DNA of 64,000 nt from Terrabacter sp. Root85 (GCF_001429185.1 NZ_LMIW01000001.1:768948-832947); one strand, 5' to 3'. Positions 53,942 to 63,253 are shown, counted from the first letter of the stretch. Notes: generated by a model not told the origin, from the sequence alone. A program made the numbers and translations.

Positions 53942-55138
53942 ATGGAAGAGGGCATCCTCGCGCCGGTGGCGCGACTCGACCGATGGCTCGACGCCATCCT
54001 CGTCGTGCTCCTCGTGACGTGCTCGGCGCGCTACCTGCTGCGCCACGACCTCGACGGCACCGCGCTCCTCGTCCTCGCGGGTGCCACCCTCCTCGGGGCC
54101 GCCTACCTCACGCGTCGGCTCGTCGCCGACCGTGCCGCGTGGCCCTACGTGTGGATCGCGGTCGTCGTCGTGCTCTGGGTGGCGCTGACGCTTGCCGCCC
54201 CCTCGTTCGCGTGGACCGCCGTGCCCGTGGCCTTCGCCGTGCTCCAGGTGCTCCCCTTCGCGTATGCCGTCACGGTCGTCGTCGTCATGACCGCCGTCGT
54301 CAGCGTGGCGTGGAGCCGCATCACCGACGACCTCGACCCGACGGTGCTGATCGGTCCGGTCGGCATCGCCCTCGTCACCGTGCTGTCCTACCGAGCCCTC
54401 GAGCGTGAGGCCCGCTCCCGGCAGGCGCTCATCGACGAGCTGACCGACGCGCAGGCCGATCTCGCTGCCGCACAGCACCGCTCCGGTGCCCTCGCCGAGC
54501 GGACCCGCCTGTCGCGCGAGATCCACGACTCCGTCGGTCAGGGGCTCTCCAGCATCACCCTGCTCCTCGCCGCGGCCGAGCAGGACTGGGACCGACGGCC
54601 GCTCGTCGCCCGCCAGCACGTCGTGGCTGCAGGGACGGCAGCCCGCGAGGGACTCGACGAGGTGCGCCGCGTCGTGCGCGACCTCGCCCCGGCGGACCTC
54701 GAGGACGACACGACAGGTGACGCCCTCCCGGCCGCGCTCGAACGCGCGGGCGCCACGGCTGCCTCCCACGGCCTCGACGTCAGGGTCCGCGTCCACGGCG
54801 ACCCCGTCGCCGTGTCGGCCGACGTCGCCAGCGCTCTCGTCCGGTCCACCCGAGGAGCCCTGGCCAACGTCGTCGAGCACGCCCACGCCACCCGCGCCGA
54901 CATCAGCCTGACCTACCTCTCCGACGAGGTGCTGCTCGACGTCCGGGACGACGGTCGCGGCTTCGACCCGACGCGACCCGGCCGACCGGACGCGCTCGGG
55001 GACCGCGGGCGCGGGCTGGACGGCATACGCCATCGGGCCGGTGACCTCGGGGGCAGCGCCGACGTCGAGAGCGCGCCCGGCGAGGGCACGACCGTGTCGG
55101 TCCGCTTCCCGATCACCGCGGGGGTTTCCCGTGGCTGA
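53942..55138 (+). CDS. NarL-type sensor histidine kinase (HisKA_3)
   Basis: 398 residues. About five membrane segments fill the first 145 residues. The phospho-acceptor is His in SREIHDSVGQGLSSITLLL. The ATPase domain has GALANVVEHAHATRAD, LDVRDDGRGFDPT and GRGLDGIRHRAGDLGGSADV. It should phosphorylate the response regulator whose gene overlaps its 3' end by 8 bp. The signal is unknown. It lies next to the divergent SMP-30/ankyrin operon, which is one possible target. Confidence 0.92.
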   Translation: MEEGILAPVARLDRWLDAILVVLLVTCSARYLLRHDLDGTALLVLAGATLLGAAYLTRRLVADRAAWPYVWIAVVVVLWVALTLAAPSFAWTAVPVAFAVLQVLPFAYAVTVVVVMTAVVSVAWSRITDDLDPTVLIGPVGIALVTVLSYRALEREARSRQALIDELTDAQADLAAAQHRSGALAERTRLSREIHDSVGQGLSSITLLLAAAEQDWDRRPLVARQHVVAAGTAAREGLDEVRRVVRDLAPADLEDDTTGDALPAALERAGATAASHGLDVRVRVHGDPVAVSADVASALVRSTRGALANVVEHAHATRADISLTYLSDEVLLDVRDDGRGFDPTRPGRPDALGDRGRGLDGIRHRAGDLGGSADVESAPGEGTTVSVRFPITAGVSRG

Positions 55139-55778
55139 CGGCACCGGCGCCGTCCGGGTCGTCCTCGTCGACGACCACCCGGTCGTCCGCGCGGGACTGC
55201 GCGCCCTCGTCGACGGCCAGGACGGCATCGAGGTCGTCGGTGAGGCGAGCGACCTCGCGGGAGCCGAGCGCGTCGTCGCAACGGAACGGCCGGACGTCGT
55301 CCTCATGGACCTCAACCTCGGGGACGGGCCGGGAGGGGCCGAGGTCACGGCGCGGCTGCGCGCCCTGCCGGAGCCGCCGCACGTCCTCGTCCTCACGACC
55401 TACGACACGGAGGCCGACATCCTGCGGGCCCTCGACGCGGGCGCGCTCGGCTACCTGCTCAAGGATGCCCCGGCCGACCAGCTCTTCGCCGGCATCCGGG
55501 CCACGGCCCGCGGCGAGACGGTGCTCGCCCCGTCGGTCGCGGCGCGGCTCGTGCGGCGCGCGGCCTCACCCGGGCCGGTCGTCACCGAGCGCGAGGTGGA
55601 GGTGCTCGAGCTGCTCTCGCGCGGGCTCGGCAACCGCGAGATGGCACGCGAGCTGCTCGTCTCGGAGGCGACCGTGAAGTCGCACCTCTCGCACGTCTAC
55701 ACCAAGCTCGGCGTCGAGACCCGGGCCGGAGCGGTCGCGGCAGCGATCGAGCGCCGCATCATCCGACCAGGCGGGTGA
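55131..55778 (+). CDS. NarL/LuxR-family response regulator
   Basis: 215 residues. The receiver has VVLVDDHPVVRAGLRALV, the phospho-acceptor Asp in DVVLMDLNLGDGPGG and the Lys in GYLLKDAPADQL. The LuxR-type output domain reads VTEREVEVLELLSRGLGNREMARELLVSEATVKSHLSHVYTKLGVETR. GTG start overlaps the kinase stop by 8 bp. The gene ends 46 bp from the convergent BCCT transporter; an imperfect dyad TCTGAC/GTCAGA at 55809-55829 might help terminate both. Confidence 0.93.
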   Translation: MADGTGAVRVVLVDDHPVVRAGLRALVDGQDGIEVVGEASDLAGAERVVATERPDVVLMDLNLGDGPGGAEVTARLRALPEPPHVLVLTTYDTEADILRALDAGALGYLLKDAPADQLFAGIRATARGETVLAPSVAARLVRRAASPGPVVTEREVEVLELLSRGLGNREMARELLVSEATVKSHLSHVYTKLGVETRAGAVAAAIERRIIRPGG

Positions 55779-55824
55779 TGCGGCGCTCGAGGTGACTGCT
55801 GTGACGGGTCTGACTCGACCTCGG

Positions 55825-57645
55825 TCAGAGGCGCATCGAGGCGCCGACCTTGTCGGTCTGCTCGTCGACGTGACCGCCGAGCCCGTCCTCGACCTCGACG
55901 TCCTTCGCCCCGACGGGCTCCGCGACGGGGTCGGTCTGGACCATCTCGCCGACGCCCTCGCCGGGCGCGGTCTCCTGGACCGTCAGCGAGAAGTCGTCAC
56001 CGTGCTCGCTGACGCCGGCGACGACCGCGTGCTCGACGGCCGCGACCGCATACTGCCGGCGGACCACCTGCGGGTCGCGCGACAGGTCCTTCACGAGCGC
56101 GACGGCCAGCCCGATCATGATGACGAGGAAGGGCAGGGCCGCGACGATCGTGACGTTCTGGAGGCCCGACAAGGCGTCCTCACCGCCGATGAGCAGCATG
56201 ATCGCGGCGACGGCGCCGGTGGCCGCGCCCCAGAAGACCACGGTCTTCTTCGACGGCTCGAGCGTGCCCTTCTCGGAGAGCGTGCCCATGACGATCGACG
56301 CGGCATCGGCGCCCGACACGAAGAAGATCGCGACGAGGAGCATGACGACGATCGCGGTCACCGTCGGCCACGGCAGGTTGCCGAGCATCGCGAAGAGCGA
56401 TCCCTCGGGGGTCGACTGGCCGGCGATGTCCTGGCCGTGCTGCTGCTGGTCGATGCCGGCGCCGCCGAAGATGGCGAACCAGATGAGCGAGACGACCGAC
56501 GGCACGAGCAGGACGCCCGAGACGAACTGGCGGATCGTGCGGCCGCGCGAGATGCGGGCGATGAACATGCCGACGAACGGCGTCCAGCTGACCCACCAGG
56601 CCCAGTAGAAGATCGTCCAGCCGGCGAGCCAGTCCTTCATGCCGTCGCCGCCCGCGGCGTCGGTGCGGGCCGACATCATCGCGAGGTCCTTGAAGTAGGA
56701 GCCGATGGTCGTCGGGACGAGGTTGAGGATGAAGACCGTCGGGCCGACGACGAAGACGAAGAACGCCAGGGCGAGCGCGAGCACCATGTTGATGTTCGAG
56801 AGCCACTGGATGCCCTTCTCGATGCCGGAGACGGCCGAGAGGATGAAGCAGACGGTCAGGACGGCGATGATGCCGATGAGCACGCCGTTGCCGACCTTGC
56901 CGATGCCGCCGACGATCTCGAGGCCGGAGCCGATCTGCAGGGCACCGAGGCCGAGCGACGTGGCGGAGCCGAAGAGCGTCGCGAAGATCGCGAAGATGTC
57001 GATGACCTTGCCGGCCGGCCCGTTGGCGCGCTTCTCACCGAAGAGCGGGGCGAAGGCCGAGCTGATGAGCAGCGAGCGACCCTTGCGGAAGACGCCGTAC
57101 GCGACGGCCAGGCCGACGACCGCGTAGATGGCCCAGGGGTGCAGCGACCAGTGGAACATCGTCGTCGCCATCGCCGTCTGGACGGCCTCGGGGTTGCCCT
57201 TGGCCCCCGTGCCGGGCGGCGGGGTCACGAGGTGGGTCAGCGGCTCGGTCACGCCGTAGAACATCAGGCCGATGCCCATGCCGGCGGAGAACATCATCGC
57301 CACCCACGACGACGTGCGGAACTCGGGAGCCTCGCCGTCACCGCCGAGCGGGATGTTGCCGAACTTGCTCGCGGCCAGCCAGATGACGAAGACGACGAAG
57401 CCGGAGGCGACGAGCGAGAAGAGCCAGCCGGTGTTGTGGACGACGAAGTCGAGGCCGGCGGAGGCACTCGTGCTGAGGCTCTCGGTGCTGAGCGCGCCCC
57501 AGAGGACGAAGGTGATCGCCACGGCGGCGGCGACGCCGAAGACGACCTTGTCGACCCGGGAGGGCGCAGCCTCCTCGTGGTTCACCGGTGGTGGCTCGAG
57601 CGCCGGGTGCAGCGCGTCGTCGGGACTCTTGGTCAGTTCACTCAT
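55825..57645 (-). CDS. BCCT-family transporter (betaine/choline/carnitine)
   Basis: 606 residues with twelve membrane segments. The family signature GWTIFYWAWWVSWTPFVGMFIARISRGRTI is present near residue 330. FSAGMGIGLMFYGVTEP (glycine-rich TM3 that binds substrate and Na+) and a highly acidic C-terminal tail (VGAKDVEVEDGLGGHVDEQ), often an osmosensor in BetP-like proteins, also match. It probably imports glycine betaine, choline or another compatible solute with Na+ or H+. No regulator is adjacent. Confidence 0.92.
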   Translation of the reverse strand: MSELTKSPDDALHPALEPPPVNHEEAAPSRVDKVVFGVAAAVAITFVLWGALSTESLSTSASAGLDFVVHNTGWLFSLVASGFVVFVIWLAASKFGNIPLGGDGEAPEFRTSSWVAMMFSAGMGIGLMFYGVTEPLTHLVTPPPGTGAKGNPEAVQTAMATTMFHWSLHPWAIYAVVGLAVAYGVFRKGRSLLISSAFAPLFGEKRANGPAGKVIDIFAIFATLFGSATSLGLGALQIGSGLEIVGGIGKVGNGVLIGIIAVLTVCFILSAVSGIEKGIQWLSNINMVLALALAFFVFVVGPTVFILNLVPTTIGSYFKDLAMMSARTDAAGGDGMKDWLAGWTIFYWAWWVSWTPFVGMFIARISRGRTIRQFVSGVLLVPSVVSLIWFAIFGGAGIDQQQHGQDIAGQSTPEGSLFAMLGNLPWPTVTAIVVMLLVAIFFVSGADAASIVMGTLSEKGTLEPSKKTVVFWGAATGAVAAIMLLIGGEDALSGLQNVTIVAALPFLVIMIGLAVALVKDLSRDPQVVRRQYAVAAVEHAVVAGVSEHGDDFSLTVQETAPGEGVGEMVQTDPVAEPVGAKDVEVEDGLGGHVDEQTDKVGASMRL

Positions 57646-57780
57646 ACGTCATGGACGGCACCCCGACGAGGTGCCGTCTGTCTCCTCACAGTTACGTGTC
57701 ACAGATGTCTCGATGAAGCGACCACTGTGTCGAAGATGGGGGGACGAGCGCAAACGAGGGTGACGCCGGGAGGCGGCGGA

Positions 57781-57814
57781 TGGCATACGCAAGCGTGAAT
57801 CCTTTTGTATGCCA
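57781..57814. repeat. Inverted pair of the GTATGCC word downstream of dctA
   Basis: Arms TGGCATAC (57781-57788) and GTATGCCA (57807-57814) are perfect complements with an 18-nt loop. They lie in the 266-bp gap between the BCCT start and the dctA stop, about 100 bp past the dctA stop codon. These are the only two of 41 word copies followed by A instead of G. It may act as a terminator, an operator or a DNA-recognition site. I saw no other feature in the gap. Confidence 0.6.
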
Positions 57815-57911
57815 GAGGTTCCCGAGCCGCCGACCGCGCGGAGTGAGATGGGCCACGACAACGGCGACGGAGCCGCGAACCCGGTGGTTCGCGGCCCCGT
57901 CGAGAGGTGGG

Positions 57912-59315
57912 TCAGCGACTCGAGCCGACGAGCTCCGGCTCGTGGCCACGGGCGCCGGGGGCGTGGTCGTCCGGGACGACCTCGTCGTCGTGGTCGAGCA
58001 TGCTCGCCTCGTCGAAGCGGTCCTGGCCGGCGAGGACGCGCGACGCCTTGTCGCGGTCGATCTCGCCGACCCAGGTGCCGATGAGGACCGTCGCGATGGC
58101 GTTGCCGGCGAAGTTCGTCAGCGCGCGGGCCTCGCTCATGAGGCGGTCGATGCCGACGATGAAGCCGACGCCCGGCACGAGGTCGGGGCGGTGCGACTGC
58201 AGGCCGCCGGCCAGGGTCGCGAGACCCGCACCGCTGACGCCCGCGGCGCCCTTGCTCGCGATGATCATGAAGACGAGGAGGCTGATCTGCTCGCCGATGC
58301 TGAACGGCTTGTCCATCGCCTCGGCGATGAAGAGGCTCGCCATCGTCAGGTAGATCGCGGTGCCGTCGAGGTTGAAGGAGTAGCCCGTCGGCACGGTGAT
58401 GCCGACGACCGGGCGGGAGACCCCGAGGTGCTCCATCTTGGCGATGAGGCGCGGCAGGGCCGACTCCGACGACGACGTCGAGAGGATGAGGAGGAACTCG
58501 CGGCCGAGGTAGCGGAAGAGCGAGAAGACGTTGATCCCGGTGACGACCTTGAGGATGCTGCCGAGGAAGAGGAAGACGAAGATCGCGCACGTGACGTAGA
58601 AGGCAGCCATGAGCTTGCCGAGGCTGGTCAGCGAGCCGATGCCGGTCGCGCCGACGAGGGCGGCCATCGCGCCGAACGCACCGATCGGGGCGGCCCACAT
58701 GATCATCGCCATGAGGCGGAAGACGAGGCGCTCGAGGTGCTTGATCGCGCCAAGGATCGGCTCGCCCTGATTGCCCATCTTCTGCAGGGCGAAGCCGACG
58801 AGGAGCGCGATGAGCAGGGCCTGGAGCACCGAGCCCGAGGTCAGCGCGGAGACGAGGGTGTCGGGGATGAGATGCATCAGGAAGTCGACCGCGCCCTCGG
58901 CCTTGGCGTCGACCTGCGACGCGCCCGACTCGGCGACGGCGGCCGTGAGGTTGAGGCTGTCACCGGGCTTGATGATGTTGCCGACGACGAGCCCGATCGT
59001 GAGGGCGACGGTCGACATCGTGATGAAGTAGCCGAGGGCGAGGCCGCCGACCTTGCCGACCTGAGCGGCCTTCCGGACCGAGCCGATGCCGAGCACGATC
59101 GTGCAGAAGATGATGGGCGTGATCATCATCTTGATGAGGTTGACGAAGCCGGTGCCGAGGGGCTTGAGGCTCTTGCCCACCTCGGGGAAGGCCCACCCCA
59201 CGAGGATGCCCGCCACCATGGCGACGATGACGGCGATGTAGAGATAGTGGGTGCGGTCGCGCTTCGGGGCCGAGCCTGGCTGGGCGTCGACGGCGCTGTC
59301 GGCGGTGGAACTCAC
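57912..59315 (-). CDS. dctA: C4-dicarboxylate:cation symporter, DctA type
   Basis: 467 residues, DAACS family. LGTGFVNLIKMMITPIIFCTIVLGIGSV, the serine-rich re-entrant loop LILSTSSSESALPRLIAKM, and the Asn/Asp-containing GYSFNLDGTAIYLTMASLFIAEA are family hallmarks, as is ASKGAAGVSGAGLATLAGGL. It imports succinate, malate or fumarate with H+ or Na+. The GTG start has GGAGG 5-6 nt upstream. It diverges from a CitA/DcuS-type kinase with 87 bp between starts, the usual arrangement for dicarboxylate-induced uptake. Confidence 0.9.
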   Translation of the reverse strand: MSSTADSAVDAQPGSAPKRDRTHYLYIAVIVAMVAGILVGWAFPEVGKSLKPLGTGFVNLIKMMITPIIFCTIVLGIGSVRKAAQVGKVGGLALGYFITMSTVALTIGLVVGNIIKPGDSLNLTAAVAESGASQVDAKAEGAVDFLMHLIPDTLVSALTSGSVLQALLIALLVGFALQKMGNQGEPILGAIKHLERLVFRLMAMIMWAAPIGAFGAMAALVGATGIGSLTSLGKLMAAFYVTCAIFVFLFLGSILKVVTGINVFSLFRYLGREFLLILSTSSSESALPRLIAKMEHLGVSRPVVGITVPTGYSFNLDGTAIYLTMASLFIAEAMDKPFSIGEQISLLVFMIIASKGAAGVSGAGLATLAGGLQSHRPDLVPGVGFIVGIDRLMSEARALTNFAGNAIATVLIGTWVGEIDRDKASRVLAGQDRFDEASMLDHDDEVVPDDHAPGARGHEPELVGSSR

Positions 59316-59389
59316 GGTGACCTCCGTTGGCTGGGTCCCGTGCTGGGCGCGGGACCGGTGAATGTGATGAGGCTCCCGCGGCCAGTGAC

Positions 59390-59395
59390 TAGGGT
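59390..59395 (+). promoter_or_regulatory. -10 hexamer of probable leaderless promoter for the CitA/DcuS-type kinase
   Basis: TAGGGT lies 7 nt before the GTG at 59403, in the 87-bp gap shared with dctA. Confidence 0.5.
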
Positions 59396-59402
59396 CACGG
59401 TT

Positions 59403-61049
59403 GTGTTCATTGAGTTCTCGCGACGGGTGCTGACGGCCCCGGGGCGATGGAGCGTGGCGGGTCAGACCTTCGCGCTCCAGGTGCTCATCGCGGTGCTCGT
59501 CGTCGCCGCCGGGCTCGCCGGGGCGTACGGCCAGGCGCAGCGCGCCGGGGACCAGGAGGCGATCGCCCGGGCCCTCGCGGTGGCCGAGACGATGGCGGCG
59601 ACGCCCGACGTCGTCGCCGGCGTCCAGGGTCCCGACCCGTCCACGGTGCTCCAGCCGTACGCCGAGCGCGTGCGGGTCGAGTCCGGGACCGACTTCGTCG
59701 TCGTCATGAGCCGCGACGCGATCCGCTACACCCATCCGGACCCGACGCAGATCGGCAAGAAGTTCCTCGGGCACACGGAGGACGCGCTCGCGGGTGGCGT
59801 CGTCGAGGAGGACTACACGGGCACGCTCGGGCCGTCGTCCCGCGTCGTCGTGCCCGTCACCGACCGGGGGAAGGTCGTCGCGCTCGTCTCGGTCGGCATC
59901 CGGAAGTCGGCCGTCGGCGAGCGGGTGCGCGCCCAGCTGCCGGGGCTGCTCCTCGCCGGGCTCGTGGCCGCGCTGCTGTCGGGCCTCGGGACGGGCCTCG
60001 TGTCGCGCCGGATCCGGCGACAGACCCACGGCCTCGGGGAGCAGCAGCTGCGCGAGATGTACGAGTACTACGACGCCGTCCTGCACGCCGTCACCGAGGG
60101 CCTCGTCATCACCGACCTCGAGGGTCACCTCCGGCTCGCGAACGACGAGGCCACCCGGCTGCTCGCCCTGCCGGCCGACGCCGTGGGACGCCCGGTCGCC
60201 GAGCTGGGGCTCACCCCGTCCCTGACGGCCGCGCTCACCGACGACGCCGTGCACGAGGACGAGCTGCACGTGACGTCGGCGCGGGTCCTCGTGCTCAACC
60301 GCGGGCCGGCCCGCTGGCAGGGCCGCCTCCTGGGCCACGTCGCGACGCTGCGCGACCGCACCGACCTGGAAGCCCTGACGGGAGAGCTCGACTCGGCCCG
60401 GGGCCTGACCGAGGCGCTCCGCTCGCAGGCCCACGAGTCGGCCAACCGGCTCCACACGATCGTCAGCCTCATCGAGCTCGGGCACAGCGATCGTGCGCTG
60501 GACTTCGCCACCGACGAGCTGCAGGTCTCACAGCTGCTCACCGACCGCGTCGTCGGCTCGGTCGACGAGCCGGCCCTGACGGCGCTGCTGCTCGGCAAGG
60601 CGGCCGAGGCGCACGAGCGCGGCATCGCCTTCGAGATCGAACCGGGCGCGCACTGGCCGCGCGACGTCGCGCCCACCCGTGACGTGGTGACGATCGTCGG
60701 CAACCTCATCGACAACGCCCTCGATGCCGTGGCCGGCGAGCCCGGCACGCCCCGCCCCGAGCGGCACGTGCGCTTCGACTCGAGGGTCGAGGAGGCGTAT
60801 GCCGTCCTCGAGGTCGCCGACGACGGGCCGGGTCTGCCGCCGGGTGCTGTCGAGGACGCCTTCCGGCGTGGGTGGTCGACGAAGGACCAGGGCAGCGCGG
60901 GTCGCCGCGGCATCGGGCTGGCCCTCGTGGCGCAGACGGTCGACCGGCTCGGCGGGACGCTGGCGGTGTCGGGGCCACCGGGCGCGACGTTCACCGTGCG
61001 TCTGCCAGCCGGTGGAGCGGTCGACGGCGGCGGGAGTGACGATGACTGA
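59403..61049 (+). CDS. CitA/DcuS-type sensor histidine kinase for C4-dicarboxylates or citrate
   Basis: 548 residues. One membrane helix (near 20-45), then a periplasmic Cache/PDC domain with THPDPTQIGKKFLGH, the motif that contacts carboxylates in DcuS and CitA. A second helix (near 180-200) leads to a cytoplasmic PAS domain (ITDLEGHLRLANDEATRLLAL). The SpoOB-type phospho-acceptor is His in LRSQAHESANRLHTIVSLIELG, and the ATPase domain has VGNLIDNALDAVAG and GIGLALVAQTVDRLGG. It senses an external carboxylate and should drive dctA. It is followed, overlapping by 8 bp, by its regulator. Confidence 0.92.
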   Translation: MFIEFSRRVLTAPGRWSVAGQTFALQVLIAVLVVAAGLAGAYGQAQRAGDQEAIARALAVAETMAATPDVVAGVQGPDPSTVLQPYAERVRVESGTDFVVVMSRDAIRYTHPDPTQIGKKFLGHTEDALAGGVVEEDYTGTLGPSSRVVVPVTDRGKVVALVSVGIRKSAVGERVRAQLPGLLLAGLVAALLSGLGTGLVSRRIRRQTHGLGEQQLREMYEYYDAVLHAVTEGLVITDLEGHLRLANDEATRLLALPADAVGRPVAELGLTPSLTAALTDDAVHEDELHVTSARVLVLNRGPARWQGRLLGHVATLRDRTDLEALTGELDSARGLTEALRSQAHESANRLHTIVSLIELGHSDRALDFATDELQVSQLLTDRVVGSVDEPALTALLLGKAAEAHERGIAFEIEPGAHWPRDVAPTRDVVTIVGNLIDNALDAVAGEPGTPRPERHVRFDSRVEEAYAVLEVADDGPGLPPGAVEDAFRRGWSTKDQGSAGRRGIGLALVAQTVDRLGGTLAVSGPPGATFTVRLPAGGAVDGGGSDDD

Positions 61050-61725
61050 GGTCCTGCGCGTGCTCGTCGTCGAGGACGAGCCGATCGCGGCGGAGGCCCA
61101 CACGGCCTACGTCGGCCGGGTCGACGGGTTCGAGGTCGTGGCGACGGTGGGCACGTCCCAGGCGGCGCTGAAGACGTTGCACGACAGGGAGATCGACGTC
61201 GTGCTTCTCGACATGAACCTGCCCGACCGGCACGGGCTCGACGTCGTGCGCGCCATGCGTGCCGCCGGCCACCGCGCCGACGTCATCGCCGTCACGTCCG
61301 CGCGCGACCTCGACGTCGTCCGTGCCGCGGTGTCGCTCGGGATCGTGCAGTACGTCCTCAAGCCCTTCGTCTTCGCAACCCTGCGGGAGCGGCTGCTCGC
61401 CTACCGCGCCTACCGAGACCAGGTGACGAGCGGCGCCGAGGTCGGCACCCAGGCCGAGGTCGACGAGGTCTTCGCCGGCGCCCGTGTCGCGGCCGAGGCA
61501 CGGCTCCCGAAGGGGATGGGCGAGGAGCTGCTCGCCCGCGTCTCACGACTGCTCCGCGAGGCGGACGGCGGACGCTCCGCGTCCGAGCTCGGCGACGAGC
61601 TCGGCGTCAGTCGCGTCACCGCGCGCCGGTATGCCGAGTACCTCTGCGAGACACGGGTCGTCGTGCGACGGTCGAGGTATGCCGGCGCCGGCCGCCCCGA
61701 GGTCGAGTACCTCTGGGCGCGGTGA
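61042..61725 (+). CDS. CitB/DcuR-type response regulator
   Basis: 227 residues. The receiver has LVVEDEPIAAEAH, the phospho-acceptor Asp in DVVLLDMNLPDRHGLDVVRAM and the Lys in YVLKPFVFATL. The C-terminal output domain is of the DcuR/CitB winged-helix kind, with LGDELGVSRVTARRYAEYL. The start overlaps the kinase gene by 8 bp. It should bind near 59316-59402 and activate dctA. Two GTATGCCG words lie 48 bp apart near its 3' end. Four bp separate it from the convergent gene. Confidence 0.92.
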   Translation: MTEVLRVLVVEDEPIAAEAHTAYVGRVDGFEVVATVGTSQAALKTLHDREIDVVLLDMNLPDRHGLDVVRAMRAAGHRADVIAVTSARDLDVVRAAVSLGIVQYVLKPFVFATLRERLLAYRAYRDQVTSGAEVGTQAEVDEVFAGARVAAEARLPKGMGEELLARVSRLLREADGGRSASELGDELGVSRVTARRYAEYLCETRVVVRRSRYAGAGRPEVEYLWAR

Positions 61726-61729
61726 CGGC

Positions 61730-62299
61730 TCAGGCGTTCGCCGGCGTCGGTCGACCGAGCCGGGCGAGCACGCGCTCCTGACGGTCGGCGCCGTCCCGGA
61801 TGGGCACGGCCGGCTTGCAGACACCGTCGTCGTAGAGGTGGTCCCCGAACCCGTCGGCCGACCTGTCGAGCATCTCGAGCTCCTCGTCCGACAGGTGCTC
61901 GTCGAGCCCAGCGGCCACAGCGATGTCCCAGCGGTGGACGACGAGGTCGAACCCGTAGAAGGTGACGATCGACGCGCCCACGGTCGTGCGGCCGAAGACG
62001 CCGTCATACTCCCGGCCGGCGACGTCCGGGTCGGCGAGCAGCTCACGCATCCGCTCGTCGTGAGCCCGCCAGAGGACTGTGGGGTCCTCGTGGTCGGCCG
62101 TGGTCGCGGCATCGACACCGCGCTGCTCGAGGAAGTCACGCTGGGTCGTGACGACGTGGGTCAGCACGTCGCGTGCGCTCCAGCCCGCGCAGGGACTCGA
62201 GCCGTCCCAGGCATCGTTCGGCACGCGGTCGACGACGGAGGCGAACGGCTCGGCGAGACGGAGGTAGGAGGCGAGGACGTCGGTGCTCGGTGAGGTCAT
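61730..62299 (-). CDS. TIGR03086-type metal-binding protein (mycothiol-dependent maleylpyruvate isomerase-like)
   Basis: 189 residues. FASVVDRVPNDAWDGSSPCAGWSARDVLTHVVTTQRDFLEQR is the typical start of the DinB/MDMPI-like TIGR03086 proteins, whose His residues bind a divalent metal. YGFDLVVHRWDIAVAAG supplies a second His motif. These proteins are thought to be thiol-dependent transferases or isomerases, some using mycothiol. Substrate unknown. The ATG is 6 nt after TACGGT. It diverges from an AraC regulator across 51 bp. Confidence 0.8.
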   Translation of the reverse strand: MTSPSTDVLASYLRLAEPFASVVDRVPNDAWDGSSPCAGWSARDVLTHVVTTQRDFLEQRGVDAATTADHEDPTVLWRAHDERMRELLADPDVAGREYDGVFGRTTVGASIVTFYGFDLVVHRWDIAVAAGLDEHLSDEELEMLDRSADGFGDHLYDDGVCKPAVPIRDGADRQERVLARLGRPTPANA

Positions 62300-62305
62300 G
62301 CCGTC

Positions 62306-62311
62306 ACCGTA
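62306..62311 (-). promoter_or_regulatory. -10 hexamer of probable leaderless promoter (TIGR03086 gene)
   Basis: TACGGT on the minus strand, 6 nt before the ATG at 62299. Confidence 0.5.
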
Positions 62312-62337
62312 GGAAGCCGCGCGTCGGTGGGTCTTGA

Positions 62338-62343
62338 TACTTT
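62338..62343 (+). promoter_or_regulatory. -10 hexamer of probable leaderless promoter (AraC gene)
   Basis: TACTTT lies 7 nt before the GTG at 62351. It faces the TIGR03086 gene's promoter in a 51-bp gap. Confidence 0.5.
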
Positions 62344-62350
62344 CCGACAC

Positions 62351-63193
62351 GTGACGACGTCTGCCGGGGCAGGACGGACAGCGGCCCGCGACGACATCGA
62401 ACGGGCCCATCTCGTCGACCCCACCGACCACACGTGGTCGATCGCCCGCAGCTCCGTCTCGCCGGACCTCGCAGACCTCGCCCGCCGGTTCTGGATCCCG
62501 GTGTGGGACGTGCCCGCGGGACGCGACTCGGTGCAGCGGGTCCTGCAGTACCCCGTCTGCCTCGTCGTCGTGTCCGACAGCTACGCGCGTTTCTACGGCG
62601 TCGTGTCCGGACTCTCGCACCAGATGCTCACGGGGCGCGGCTGGGCCGTCGGCGTCATGTTGCAGCCGGCCGCGGGCCATCTCGTGACGCGCGAGCCGGT
62701 GCGCCGGATGACCGACCGCTACGTCGACCTGTCGATGCTGACGACCCTCGACGGCATCGGTCTGAGCCGGCGGGTGCGTTCGGCGATGCGACCCGACCCG
62801 ACCTCGGCGGAGGCTCAGGCCGAGGCGCGTGAGGTGGTCGAGGACGCGCTGCGGCCGCTCCTCCCGGTCGACGACGAAGGGCTCCTCGTCAACGCCATCA
62901 TCGAGGACGTCGAGACCTCTCCCGAGCTGCTGCGGGTCGATGACCTGTGTGCGCGCTTCGACATCAGCGAGCGGACGTTGCAACGCCTGCTGCACAAGCG
63001 GATCGGGCTCGGGCCCAAGTGGCTCATCCGCCGCCGGAGGCTCCAGGAGGCGGCCGACCGGCTGCGGGACTCCGACGCGGAGCTGGCCGGCATCGCGGCC
63101 GAGCTCGGCTACGCCGACCAGGCCCACTTCACCCGCGACTTCCGCAAGGCGACCGGCATGACGCCCGGCGAGTTCGCCTCGCGCTTCAGGTGA
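62351..63193 (+). CDS. AraC-family transcriptional regulator
   Basis: 280 residues from the GTG at 62351, preferred over an upstream ATG because TACTTT is 7 nt away. The N-terminal 170 residues are a beta-rich ligand domain, with VLQYPVCLVVVSDSYARFYGVVSGLS and GRGWAVGVMLQPAAGHLV. The C-terminal AraC domain has DLCARFDISERTLQRLLHKRIGLGPKWLIRRRRLQEAADRL and IAAELGYADQAHFTRDFRKATGMTPGEF. It probably controls the divergent TIGR03086-type gene through the 51-bp gap. Confidence 0.9.
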   Translation: MTTSAGAGRTAARDDIERAHLVDPTDHTWSIARSSVSPDLADLARRFWIPVWDVPAGRDSVQRVLQYPVCLVVVSDSYARFYGVVSGLSHQMLTGRGWAVGVMLQPAAGHLVTREPVRRMTDRYVDLSMLTTLDGIGLSRRVRSAMRPDPTSAEAQAEAREVVEDALRPLLPVDDEGLLVNAIIEDVETSPELLRVDDLCARFDISERTLQRLLHKRIGLGPKWLIRRRRLQEAADRLRDSDAELAGIAAELGYADQAHFTRDFRKATGMTPGEFASRFR

Positions 63194-63253
63194 CACTGGC
63201 CCAATTCGTCTGCAGCACAGAGCTTTCGGTGTGGACAACGCTGGCTGGTTCGT

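Noticed and set aside
57912..60485. Extension of the dctA frame through the divergent sensor kinase
   Set aside because: The DAACS protein starts cleanly at a GTG with GGAGG at 59315. The upstream part is antisense to a well-supported kinase.
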